From contig FN649742.1 of the NCBI GenBank assembly GCA_000310025.1, forward strand, positions 2,910,341-2,955,686: a stretch of DNA of 45,346 bases. The letters run 5' to 3'. The notes beneath the pieces were generated by a model. It worked only from the letters and a program-made list of their open reading frames with translations, had not been told where the DNA came from and made no database searches. Below, piece after piece: positions 24,700 to 36,500 of this stretch. This DNA comes from Ectocarpus siliculosus. Its lineage: Eukaryota; Sar; Phaeophyceae; Ectocarpales; Ectocarpaceae. The stretch's first letter is position 1, and each line of letters begins with the position of its first letter. The position numbers and the translations under genes were made by a program.

Positions 24700-25155
24700 A
24701 GACCATCGCCGTGACACGAATGTGAAAGTGCTAACGAAAACGGTTCAAAGGACAAGAAGACTAAAAACAGAAATAGAAGCCCGAACGGAAAAAGAAACGA
24801 AAATACCAAAACCGAACGAAAAGGCGATACGCCTAAACTCAAACGCCAAAAGGAAAACCCAGTCGTCGGAATGACGAAGTCAAAGACGCAGAAAATCGAA
24901 TATTAAAACGACGTACCAAACGAACGGTGAAAAACCGAACGCCACAGAGACAAAACACAAGGGGCCGTAGTACCAACCAACTGCCCAAATCGCGGCTATG
25001 TAAAAGAAAAACCAATAACTATAACGAAACGACGTACCAAACGACATCAGGTCGATCGTCCTTAAGACGGGAAAAAGGGGTCGTAACAAAACGAAACGCA
25101 ACACCTACGTAAATGCCCCAAAAAGCTCAAACACGGACGGACGAAGTTCCCAAAC
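24700..25155 (+). other. T-depleted, A/C-rich block at the duplication breakpoint
   Basis: About 450 bp with very few T on the plus strand and recurring ACGAAA, CCAAACGA and AACGACGTACCAAACGA words. It joins directly to the truncated end of A'. No gene was recognised. Confidence 0.6.
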
Positions 25156-25477
25156 AAAACAAAAGAACGAACGTGAAGGTCCCTGTTGTATCCTACCAGT
25201 GTACGCGTGAGTGTGGGTTCAGGCATGAACATCATAGGGAAGATCCTCTCACAAAGCAACAGGAAGTTCCTCGAGTACGGGCAAGAGATAGCCATTGTAG
25301 AGCATGCACCTTCTGCACAGAGGGTCTGACTAAAGTCTTGCCATGTCTGTCTTGGCATATCGTAGCACTAGATGCTTGTTCTTGCGGCTCTCTGGGCGAA
25401 AACAAGTAAACAACTTAGGTATCACGCTGGAAGGGTCCTTCACGGCTACTGTTTCCGGCCCCTCTCCTATTTCTTAC

Positions 25478-26392
25478 GTTCATGGTCCAGTCCCAGTCCT
25501 CGATGGTGGCCTCGAGAATGGGGGCTATAGTGGCCACGCCAGCTGCAACAAAGCGCGGACGAGGATAGCGCAGCACAGTTGTGGGCAAGTGGAACAGCAC
25601 AATATCAACGCCAAGCGAGGAAGGGTCCATCTATGCCTCGCCAACAGCCCACAGCTTAACATCTACCGCAAACCAAGCAAAACAAGTTGTTCCATTTTCT
25701 TTGTGCCATCCGAGTGCGGCCAGTGGCTAAGCCCACCTCCCATGCTATTCACATAGAGCGACCACCTGTTGGAGGACAACCAACTGGTGCATTCCGATCA
25801 ATCGGTGAAGCTCACCGTTGTTGACGAGGATGTCCGCGCAACCGCCCGCCCAGTCATTTGCTTCGACGGCTGCTCGCCTGATGTCGTCCGTGCTGGACAG
25901 ATCGATTGGAATGAAGTGGGTCTTGTCGACCGGCAGTTTCTTCTCCTCGAGAACAGGAAGGAGGCCGTCGAACTTTGACCGGCTCCTCGCGAGAACAGCG
26001 ACGGAAGCACCTGCTCGGAGCTGGGGAAATCCCCGAGCGGCGACGTATGAGGGGGTCAGACGTACAGCAGGAATACAGGCAAGCAGGATGAGGGATATGT
26101 TGCTTGCGAAGAATAGGAGCTTCACTGTCTGTCGCGTTTTTTTTATGAGCGGTCGGGTATTCTGCACTCGGTCTTAGACCACAAGCACAGCCAAGCTGGC
26201 AAAGTCACCAACTGCAGTCCATTGCTGGCGACGTTGCTTTTCAAACGAACTTGTTCGCTCACGGGTAGATCGGAAAATGGTGTCACCAATGGCGTTCAGT
26301 TGGAATGGTAATACATCAGTGTACACGAAATCCTGGCTCAGTGGGAAGCGGGGCGCGTGCTTATCGATGCTTGGTGTCCATAATTTTGTTGC

Positions 26393-26431
<39 letters not shown>

Positions 26432-27205
26432 CTTCACATTAAAAACCGTTCCGGTCTCCACCCAGTACCTTCTAATGTCCGTACTATAACAGTCCAACTG
26501 ACGCGGACGCCTTTTGTGGTCAGAAACCAACTGCCCCCCATAGGGGGGGGGTACACCTTTCTAGTGGAAATGTAAACTAGCGGCACCCTTGAACAGTTTC
26601 AACGCTCTCAAACGGTTGTCGCGATAGGTTAGCTAGACTATGTACTGTAGGGCACGACACAAAACGAGTAATGATGTCACGCATTTTACATTCGTCTACC
26701 CCGTCTAGCGCCGCCACACACCAGACAACTTGACGACAGAAGATGAGCCGACGACGATGAACGCTCTTGCTGTGCCGCCTTGCTCGGATATAGCCAACGC
26801 CCCAGAGCGTAGCGTTGAACAGGTGCATATTGCTCCCTAGCTTTGTCGGTGTCCCATGAGTTGAACACGCACATCATGACGAAACGAAAAGACATTCATT
26901 CGCCAGCATCATCGTCTGCAGCCGTGTCCGCCTATCTTCTGTATTCACGTAAGATGACTCCTTCGTACTGGGCAACCGTAGTCTTGTACTACGACGACCC
27001 CTCTCACCAGTGCCTCGGTGATACTCGCACCAATGCCCGATCTACCTCCTGTCACGATAGCCGCCTTGCCGGCTAGCATGTCGCACCTCCACGGGAACGG
27101 AGGTTCTTCCCGGGGCGCTCGGCCAGTAGCCATCCCCCGACTTGAGAGCACCCGAAGTGGCCCGCGCAAAAAAATCTGCATCGGAGCCCGACCTATGGTG
27201 GCCAT
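25478..27205 (-). pseudogene. Truncated SDR copy A' (exons 1-3 only)
   Basis: Exons 27205-27008, 26020-25816 and 25542-25478 are near copies of exons 1-3 of gene A and are fully open, with the same presequence-like start (MATIGRAPMQIFLRGPLRVL) and TGGRSGIG and NNAG motifs. Exon 1 carries one extra codon relative to A. Homology with gene A continues into intron 3 and stops near 25,155, about 15-20 nt before the position where exon 4 should begin. Beyond it lies a T-poor, A-rich stretch with no exon 4, 5 or 6, and the 348-base gap further on is too short to hold all three with introns. The catalytic Asn, Ser, Tyr and Lys are therefore absent and no active enzyme can be made from this copy alone. 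The reading frames are intact, so the loss is recent or the transcript has another use. Confidence 0.82.
26385..26560 (-). mobile_element. (AAC)n-tailed short element, copy 2, in intron 1 of A'
   Basis: (GTT)n at 26387-26431 is followed by CTTCACATTAAAAACCGTTC and related downstream sequence. Intron 1 of gene A has no equivalent between the matching flanks (11,690-11,710), so roughly 170 bp were inserted in A' or lost from A. Confidence 0.6.
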
Positions 27206-28310
27206 GTTGCGGAAGACCACAGAAAAACACCCAAACCCCAGCCGGCCCCTATGTACAACCCCACGCAGCTATGTGCCCGCTCCCCTTTTGTACCGGAGAG
27301 AAGTGATTCTTGAAGGTGGTCGTATGCAAGGACAGCAGCGGCGAACTTCCACACGCGCCGCTTGCATGCGTGGGGTTTCGAACTGACTCTATCTCGACAG
27401 TGGCGGGGGGGAAGGTATGAACCCCTGACGGTAGATCCAGAACTTGTTGGCTGCTGGACTGGAGCAGGGATACACGAGCTCGTGCAACAACGACGGCAAT
27501 AGGAGAGACTAGGCAGCCCGTGCGCGTGGATGGGTGCCTGCCGCCGTTTGCCCGGCTTTCCATCCAGGCTTCAACCGCGAAGAAACGCGGTGTTCCTCTC
27601 CTGCACCCACAGCAGTGCGTGGTGTGCATGGTAAGAGCAAAGTGTTCGTTCTGAAGAAGGGGCCGGTGTGTGGTGGTCCGTTTGCAGCACCGAACGTCGA
27701 AATGTGGAATTCACAAGTCAAGTTGGGGAGCGAGGTGCGAAGTGCAAAGGGCGAAGTGCAAAGTACGAAGGGCTAGGGTAGAACCTTGGTTGGGTTTACA
27801 TTTTGATTATGTTCCCGCTCGGGTTATCCTACGTGGCAGTTGTGCCGCACTGGCGGCTGATGTATGAGGTTGATGTATCTTCGATCTTCGACGACTACTC
27901 TGTACATCTTGTGCATGACCCTCGTCCTGCTCACTCCTAGTAAGACTTCCAACACACGCACACCCATTTGAAGACGACCCCCGGATGGGTCCGATGGGTA
28001 GCAGTTCTGGAATGTGTGCTACAAAAGTAGATGTCAACGAAGTAGCAGATTTTGCTACTTACAGTAAATGCATATGGATGATACATGTACACAGATAGAT
28101 ACTGTTGTAGATACAATTTGCTACTTGTAAGAGATACAAGAGAGATGATGCATCTTGGGACCCGGGAGCAGTGCGGCACATACTACAAAGAAAATAATCT
28201 GAGCTCCTTGCCAGTGACTTGACTTCAGTAAAATAAGTGTCCCCAAAAACACGTGGGAAAAACACGTGGGAACACTTTTCATACTGAACCCGAGTCAGTA
28301 AATTTATCCA

Positions 28311-28443
28311 GTTGTTGTTCTGTTGTTGTTGTTGATGTTGTTGTTGTCTTCACATTAAAAACCGTTCCGATCTCTCTCTACCCAGTACCTTCGTATGTCC
28401 GTACTGATCCAACACTCGACGCGGTCGATTCCCGTGGTCACAG
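28311..28443 (-). repeat. (AAC)n-tailed short element, copy 3
   Basis: (GTT)n with one GAT interruption, followed by CTTCACATTAAAAACCGTTC, CCCAGTACCTTCGTATGTCC and GTGGTCACAGG. It shares the full layout of copy 2. Confidence 0.55.
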
Positions 28444-28492
28444 GTTAACTTACCCTAAAAAGGTACACACTCAAATAAACTGGCCCCGAGGG

Positions 28493-28590
28493 GTTGTTGT
28501 TGTTGTTGTTGTTGTTGTTTTCTTCACATTAAACTCGTGTCAGTTGCTAATCCCAAAATCTAGCAAAGACTCGGCCCGTGGTCACAAAAA
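28493..28590 (-). repeat. (AAC)n-tailed short element, copy 4 (second subtype)
   Basis: (GTT)n, CTTCACATTAAACT, then CCCAAAATCTAGCAAAGAC and GTGGTCACAAAA. It shares the tail and first 15 bases with copies 1-3 but has a different body, which it shares with copy 5. Confidence 0.55.
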
Positions 28591-30594
28591 TGCTAGAGCC
28601 ATCAGAAGATCTAAAGAACACGCACACTATTAGCAAGAAAAGGGTATACACAAGCCCGAGGAGGTACACCTCCAATCAATCCCTGCAGCACGTTTGCGTG
28701 CTCACAACAACTGAACTACACGCCCACACACTACAATTCGAATACAGCAGCGGCATCACCCCCCTTGTCCCGCACTTCACCAAAATGAATGTTTGTCGAC
28801 TACAGCGTACTGCTGTCTGTACCAAATAACACCATGGTGTATGGTACACAACAAGCTCCGCAAGTCAATAGAAATCAACGACAGATAGATATTCTGGAGT
28901 CTTCCACTCCCTCTGCGCGCTATGCGAGGTATCAACTGAGACTAGGAGTCACTATCATCATGGGCCGGAGAGAAAGAGGTACATCCCTTGGTTCAATCTT
29001 GGTACTTCACAACGCAAGCAGAGACAAGGCCATCTGGCACAGAAAAAGAAGAGAGAAAAAGAGAAAAAAGAGAAAAAATAAAATAAAAAGGAGACAGTAC
29101 ATGTATGAAAAAGAGAAAATCAAATGAAAATAAGGTGAAAAAGAGCGAGGGCAAAAAGGGACCAGGCCGATAATAACAAGAATAAGAGGCAGAAACAGGC
29201 ACACGGTGGAGAGACCACTAACGAACAAGCAAATACCAGGCGGTGTACAGCTTTAAGACCTAGCTAGCTAGGGGGCACGCGGGTTGGGAGATAGATGTGT
29301 ACAGCAAGTCAGAGGCCCAGGAGAGGCATCACACAGCATATAATATCACACATCGTACCACCTCAGCCAAGCATGATAGACCAACAGTTCTCACGTGCGT
29401 TGCACACAGCGGAGCCTAGGTAGGGTGACTGCTGTGCCGTAAATAGGCAGTTGAGTGTTGTGTCCCCAAAGTGTCCCCATTTGGGCTTCCAGCACTAGGT
29501 AGGAGGGTTAACCACCGGGAGGGGAGATGTCTCATTGTATGGTGCTCAGCGGAGAGCCGTGGAAACAGCACTGTCCGCAAGTAGCTCCTAAAATCATTGC
29601 TACAGCAGCAGTAATTCGTGCCGGATTCTAAACTTATCTTTGGTGGTGGAAATAGATTAGTTATTTGTGTTTTGGTGAACAGAAGGAACCGTGCTCGAAG
29701 TTGATGGTTTGATATGCTGTGCCGGGGGAACGTACATTCTCCTAACTTTATCTAGTTGTATCTTGGGGTTAGGCACGCAAGGGTGAGTGTACATTGTGTA
29801 TCGGACTTTGCACGGGTCTCGCTCCTTGCACAGTGGAACACGGCTCAGCAGTCTCACGGTCGGTATCACACCACTAGCTGAGCGTGTGAACACATCTTGG
29901 TTCTTCCACTTCACAATCACTGGCATTTGGTTGTTCATCTCGACCATCGAGAGATACGCGACAGCAAAAGAGAGAACGGTCTCAACGTCGCACTCCGTCG
30001 AAATACATGCTGTCCTGATCCAATGCAAAGGGAAAAAAAGTCGTCCTTGGTGTCACGCCGGAAAACCGCCGTCACGTCAGGAACAACAACGCCGAAACGA
30101 AAAAGGAAGATAGATATCGTGTGGCCCTGGATACGGGGGTGAGCTCAAGTTTCATCACCACACGACCTAGAGCAGTGGATCGTGTTGCAACCTGAGTCGT
30201 TCAAATACCTTTCGGAGGATATTGTTCCGCTCGCTCCTGTCCTTCTACCATCTGCCCCTGATGGGAACGTACACACCAGCCGGCAAATGAGCAATCTGCA
30301 AGCATTCACACGCATGGTCTCTGACCACGCCTGTGCGTTTGCGAACATACACAAAGCGACGCCTAGAGCGCACGCCAAACACACGATACGTCAAGTTCCC
30401 CATGTCTCTCACGCAAGGGAAACACCCAACGCACTTCAGGCCACACGATGTACACACTTCAACAGCGAGCGCAATTCTATTCAGCACCGCTGTGAGACAA
30501 ACAAAGCATCTACGGACCACCCACCAAACGTTAGTAAGACACATCTAAGAGGCACAACCCCTTCCTCTGATATCGACAGCGTCGGATTGGGCGA

Positions 30595-33500
30595 TTACGT
30601 TCCGCAGGGAGTACCGGTGGTGGTGATGCCACCGTCGAGGAGGAGCATCTGTCCGCACATCTGGCTGGAGGACGGGCTGACAAGGTACACCACGCCGTGT
30701 GCCATCTCCCAGGGCTCAGCGAAGCGGCCGAGAGGGGTGCGGTCGATCATGGGGTCGCCCTTCGTCGGGTCGCTGCGACAAAGGATAGCAATGAAATGAA
30801 GCACTTAGATAAACAGAGGTTACGCGCAGGGCGGGGGTGTACTCGTAGTCGTGCATGCCGTAGTCGTTCGACCATTGACCTCGCATCCCTACAAAGCCGG
30901 GACGGAGCACGCCGGGTTCTCACCGGACCAGGCTCTCACATCACCAAGCGCGAATCGCCGTGAGTATTCGGCGAGTCGCATGAAGGGTACGCTGCATCCT
31001 GCTAAGGGTGTTCGGCATCTTGTGCTTACTTCCTTGCGTACGGATGACAGCTGCGTATGACTTGATTTATTTTCTGGTGCTTTCACTTCCAGAGACAGTT
31101 ATAAGCACTGTGTAACTGCCTCGAGGATGCTTGACCATTTTAACACAAACGTGGTGCGATCATTCCCCTTGCGCGAGTGAGGCTTCTCGACCCCGCACAA
31201 CATGATCTACTCGACCACCATTGTGGTTACCGCCAAAAAAAAACGAAGGTACAAACAAAACGGTAACCTGGTTGCCGAGGTCACGGAAGTGAATTGACTT
31301 CTTTTACAACGTCGTTGCCAAGCGACGAAAACCCAATCCCGACGGCAAACACCGAGGCGGGTGAAGGGGGGGGGGGGGTGTAACTCATATTCCTGCATGC
31401 CGTAGTCGTTCGACCATTGACCTCCCATCCCTACAAAGCCGGGACGGACCACGCCGGGTTCTCACCGGACCAGGGGGGGGGGGGGGGTGGAGAAAACGTT
31501 TGGAGCCAACACGAAAAAAGGTGAATCACCATCGAAAAGGCGAATACGGAAAACGCAGAGGGACCCAACGTTCTGCTTTTCATGCGATAAGCAAGTTGCC
31601 GTGGCAGTAGAGCTCCGAACTCGCACTCGGGGTGGGATATGCAACTGTCGGCAGCCTGTGTGCATTGGCGGATAGCACGATGGTGCGTCTTGCAAAGGTT
31701 TCCCCAGCGCCACTCGTTCTGCATTGTAATTTCTCACTTGTCCCTCTCCTCTCACCCAGCGTGTCAGGCGAAACCAATCACACGCAAACAGTAGAGAGAT
31801 CAACATTACGTTGCTGAGGAAGAAAAGGCGGGACACAAGTGTGGCACACCGTAAGTCGTTGTGGTGTGCAGCACACAGGTACCGTTGTAAACACGAGAGG
31901 GGGGAAGGGGGGGGGGGTACGGCGACTCACCCCCACGCCTTGGCGCCCATGTCGGTCAAGACGATGGTGGGGCCGACGGTGTTGCAGTTGATGTCGTGCT
32001 TGGACCACTCCGCGCTCATCACCTTGACCCCCAAGCAACAAAACAAGACGAAAAGGACGGACCGACGGGGTGAGAAAAGAGAAAGGTGATGGTGTATGCA
32101 GGCCAGTTTACAAAGTGTGGCCACAACCAAAAAACGAAACTCCTCTCAAATACGAGTAGAACCTCCACAGGCGCAAGGATAAGACACCATCTCAAACCGA
32201 CAGATTGGATACAACTTCCACGACCCATATCGCCCATGGCTCTTTCTGCTCCTGCTGTGCCCCTTAGGCTGAGTCTTACGGCTTGATTTTTTCCGGATTG
32301 GATTTTGGGGGGGGGGTCCTTTTCTGAGCCAAAAATAATTATTTGGGCGTCTTACGGGTAGGAAAATGTCAATTTCCAACAGTCCAAAAATCCAACAGCG
32401 ATTCCGGCCGGCCTGTTAGAAAATTGGCCCATTTTCCAACGGCGATCCTGTTGGAATATCGTTGTTAGAAATGGGGGGGGGGGGGGGTACCCCCTGGTCA
32501 CACCCCGATCGTACAAGAGCGAGAAACGACACCGTCTGCTGGCCAAACAGAGGCCAGTATCATGAGGTCATGCACAAACCTCTGAAGGTCTCTGAAATTC
32601 AGGGCGTTCTGCGTCGTGTTGGTCGCACACGAGCCGAAAACGTCAACCCTGCCACATTGCTCTGCTAACGTTCTTGCCGTTCGGCCGAAAAGAGCCGTTT
32701 TTTCGCCTGCTTCATGTGCGACCAGTTGAAAACGCACGCCAGAGAGAGGCCTTAAGCCGTCGACATCCACAAACTGCAGCCAATGGCGTGTGGTCATACT
32801 CGTACCCTCTGCTCGGTCACCAGAAACAGAGCGTATTGTGCAGTTTTGATTGTACACGGCTTGCAAACGTGAACCAAAGTGTGTTGCGATGTTGAATTTT
32901 TGGTCTTTTTTCTTGTTCCACGGCGTGTTTGCTCCGTGTGTCACCCGCTACCAGTCAAAAACGCATGCCAGAGAGAGGCCTTTGGCCGACGACATCCACA
33001 AACAGCAGCCAGTGGCGTGTGGTCATACACGTACCCCTTGCTCGTGTCCCAGAAACAGAGCTCATTGTCCAGTTTTGATTGAATACCGCCTGCAAACGTG
33101 AACTGAGGTGTGTTTCGGTGTTGCCTTTTTTGGACGTCGCCTTTTTTTTCTGCTGCTTGCTCCGAGTCGAGTGTGATCAGTGTACAACGCATGCCTTCAG
33201 AGAGAGGCCTTTGGCCGACGACATTCACAAACTGCAGCCGATAACGTGCGACGATACACATGCCCTCTGCAGGCAACCCATAAATAGGGCGCTTGGTGTC
33301 TTGTTGGTCGCACACGAGCCAAAACCGTGTACTGAAGGATGTTGTGATCCACAAGAACATGAATCAGCCTCTTTTTTCCCTTCAGAAAAAAATATCCTAG
33401 AGAAACCGTAAGACGGTCGTTTGGATCTTGATCATTTTTTCCGTGCAGCCCCCCCCCGACTGAGAGAAAAAATCTCAGAAATAATCAAGCAGTAAGACTC

Positions 33501-36500
33501 GGCCTTACTCTCTATTTGATCTGCAGACATTTCTACATGAAAACGCTGCATTCCTGCTGAGTACGGAGTGCTCTCGCCAAGCGCACCAAATGTGCCACAC
33601 ACCAAGCACTCATTCCAGGTGATCATATAATATCGCATCCAACCTGTTGCAATCTAGAAATGCCTCGTTGGATGCCCACCCTCTTCTTTCTTTCTAGCTT
33701 TCACTGCGGTCCATCTTATGTCTGGCGTACCTGAGTGAGGCCGTTGATGGCGGCCTTGCTGGTGCAGTACGCCGCGTGGTCGTGCAGCGCGAAGAGGGAC
33801 GCCGTGCTCGAGACGCTGACGATCTTTCCTCCCTTGCCGCGCGCGATCATCCTCTTGGCGCACTCCTGGGCCATGATGAAGGGTGCCCTGACGTTCACCT
33901 GATGCACAAGAGAAAAGTGGGGAAAACAGTCAGATTGTCTCCTGCCACACTTTTATGTTGTACCAATAGGTTGTGAAAGAACACCTTCCTGGGAATGGTT
34001 TTCCAGGTCTTCCGACATAGGTTTTTAGAAAGTATACATAACCTCACAGAAAGACCACCCGTTCGAGATAATACCACAGCAGTCCAAGGGGATGCGTTGA
34101 ATTCTTTACAGTGATTGATTGATGGGATGAAGAAACCGGCTGGATACTGGGCTTATTTAGGGTCTAGTTGAGCCGATACACTGACATATTATCAGTGATG
34201 CCAGCAGGTGCTAATCACAAAAACACTGTATAGGTATATATAAATACATGAATATCACCAGATATCTCCTCCGTAGTTTCATGCTATCTAGGAGTCAACG
34301 ACAAAAACATCGGTTTTATTCAGTAGAAACTTCCCACTCTACCCCCCGCCCTCACTCCCGCAACTCTTCTCTGGGCCTCCTTTAATTAGACCAAGCCTGA
34401 ACAAGGGCAGGAAAACCAGCACCCTTCACACACAAAACAACAATACGAAAGAGGCCCCCTCGTGAGGCTTGCTTTGCCAAAACGCGAAGAACCTACCCAC
34501 CCCAATCACAGCGAGGTATGTTCGAGCCTTTCCATGGTGCCTTGCTCAACCGCCGCCCATTAACAACCACCGAACTTCGACGTGCGAGAGCTACTGCTGT
34601 ATCACCAATCGCACCATGAAAAAATTCAAAAGGCCATTCTGTCAACAGGTATCTTGATGCTAGTTTACTCACGTTCATAGTCCAGTCCCAGTCTTCCACA
34701 GATGCCTCAAGGATTGGCGCGATGGTGGCCACGCCAGCTGGAAAACGAGCGCGCGGGGGGGGAGGGCGTTAGCATCGTGAACAAAAATGACCAATCATCC
34801 ATGTAACACTGCTTCTTATGAAGCAGCAAGATGCACAATAAGCTGCAAGTCTTTTTGCAACTTTTGGTCGGGAACCCTTGTCGATGTAACTTTTCGTGCA
34901 CGGGACTGGCGGAATGCGGAGGCGTGGTCAATTTTTTTTTTAGCAACGGCGAGAAGCAGGCACACGCCTTTCATATCACACCGCGAAAAACCGGCCAGAA
35001 CGTGCGGGAGAGGATAGTTGCAACCTTTTTTCTCCACACTCACGATACCCCAAGGAATCTAACGTGGTACCAGAAAGATGCCGGATAGAGCTACCTCCCT
35101 CTGGGTGGCAATCCTGTTGCTGTTGCCTCCTTCGAAAACGTTATCGCTGAAAAACCAAACCATGAGCACACAATCCCCGCGAACTTGAACCAACCGCTCT
35201 CTGACGTGGGTATTGTAGGGTCAATCAAAGCTTTACCCCACGGCACCAAGCCTTGGGCATGAACGATAGAGCAGAGAGCTACCTCCCGCCAAGTGGCCTT
35301 GCTAATGTTGTTGCTCTCTCCTTCGGAAAGTTATCGGTGGATAACCAAACCCGTCGCGGTCAAAAACGCCGAACTGGAACTAACCGCTCGCGGCCGTTGA
35401 CGATCGTGCACAGCACAAACTTTTTTCCTGGCGCATTCGGCACCTCACGGTGCCAAACCTTCGCATTGCCCAACAGCCCATGGCATCACCTCCTTCCAGG
35501 TACCATTCATGAGGCAACTCGTTAAGTAGTCGTCGACATATCGGTGATCATGGCCTTCCCACAATCGAAGCTGGAGAGGGTCTACGTGTGTGGTACCGGT
35601 AGCAGCTTGACGTGGATTGACCCAAGTTGCGCCGCGCAACGTTTGTTCGACACCTTCGTGGCGAAAAAAGTTGGATAACCTTTTCTCCAGATTGCAGCGT
35701 TTTGCTCCCATACTGAGCGTACCTGAGGAAAAAGTTGCAAAACTTCAACATTTCTTGCAACCAGCGTTCCCGCTAGGGCCGCAGGCCCTTCGTGCGGCAA
35801 AGCAGCCCCCCGCAGGGGCCCCCCGGGAGGGCGCCCCTCGCGTAGGGGCCTCCTCGGAGGGGTCGCCGGAGGCGGATGTTTTTGACGATTTTCGACGTAT
35901 TTCTTGAAAAATCTTTCAAAAACAGCATCAAATTATCAATTGCTGTGTTGTTCACCTGATTTGAGACATAGTATACCTTGTTTCCCAGCGAAACTGTGAC
36001 AAATGTGTAAGATTGAACGAAGGAAATCTGGGGTTTGTGGCGCGGGATTGAATCGTACAGTGGCAAGGTAGGCAAGAAATTGCAAAGAAGTTTCATCGGA
36101 AGGTTGGATGAGCACGGTGGTGATGAAGTATTGGAGTACAACTTCAGCAGCAGCAGCAAGAAGAGTGCACACCGCAGCTGCTCCTGTGAGACAATGGGGC
36201 GATCTGCCGTAGAGGTCATCGCGTGTGTATTAGGTAAAGGTCAGGGGTGGGCTTCGGCTAGGTGATTGGCCGGAAACCCTCCCGCCCTCCCTTCCGGGTG
36301 TTCGTGAAGGGGACCAGGGGTAGAGAGATTAGGTGCGACAGCCTGCCTAGGTTTATAACAAACAGGTAGCCTTCGCTGACGCTATGGATTCATTGCTAAT
36401 CTATCTTAGACTCTTTTCTTAGATAGAGATGGATTCGTTGGCGTCATATATATATATATAAAAAAAAGTATTTTCGCGCTGTCGACAGGTAGAAACTTGA

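Larger units (their letters stand above)
21640..24700. other. Unique spacer between the two duplication copies
   Basis: Not shared with either copy of the segmental duplication. It holds two pairs of diverged repeats, the 44-bp palindrome, a (CTT)n run near 23,082, poly-T/poly-C stretches and the gap. No gene was recognised. Confidence 0.5.
27206..30594. other. Spacer between A' and B'
   Basis: Partly homologous to 12,340-16,486. It holds two (AAC)n-tailed elements, an A/G-rich low-complexity stretch at 29,040-29,160 and the 3' flank of B'. No gene was recognised. Confidence 0.5.

Noticed and set aside
28993-29228. Phe/Leu-rich frames suggesting a membrane protein
   Set aside because: They are translations of an A/G-rich low-complexity stretch.
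30182-30799. 205-codon plus-strand frame, and related plus frames at 9235-9627 and 16509-16850
   Set aside because: They are antisense shadows of SDR exon 6, which is conserved at the protein level on the minus strand.
32498-33411. Four overlapping open frames of 110-148 codons with repeated peptide words such as RERPLADDIHK
   Set aside because: They arise from 229-bp tandem units; the period is not a multiple of three and every unit switches frame.
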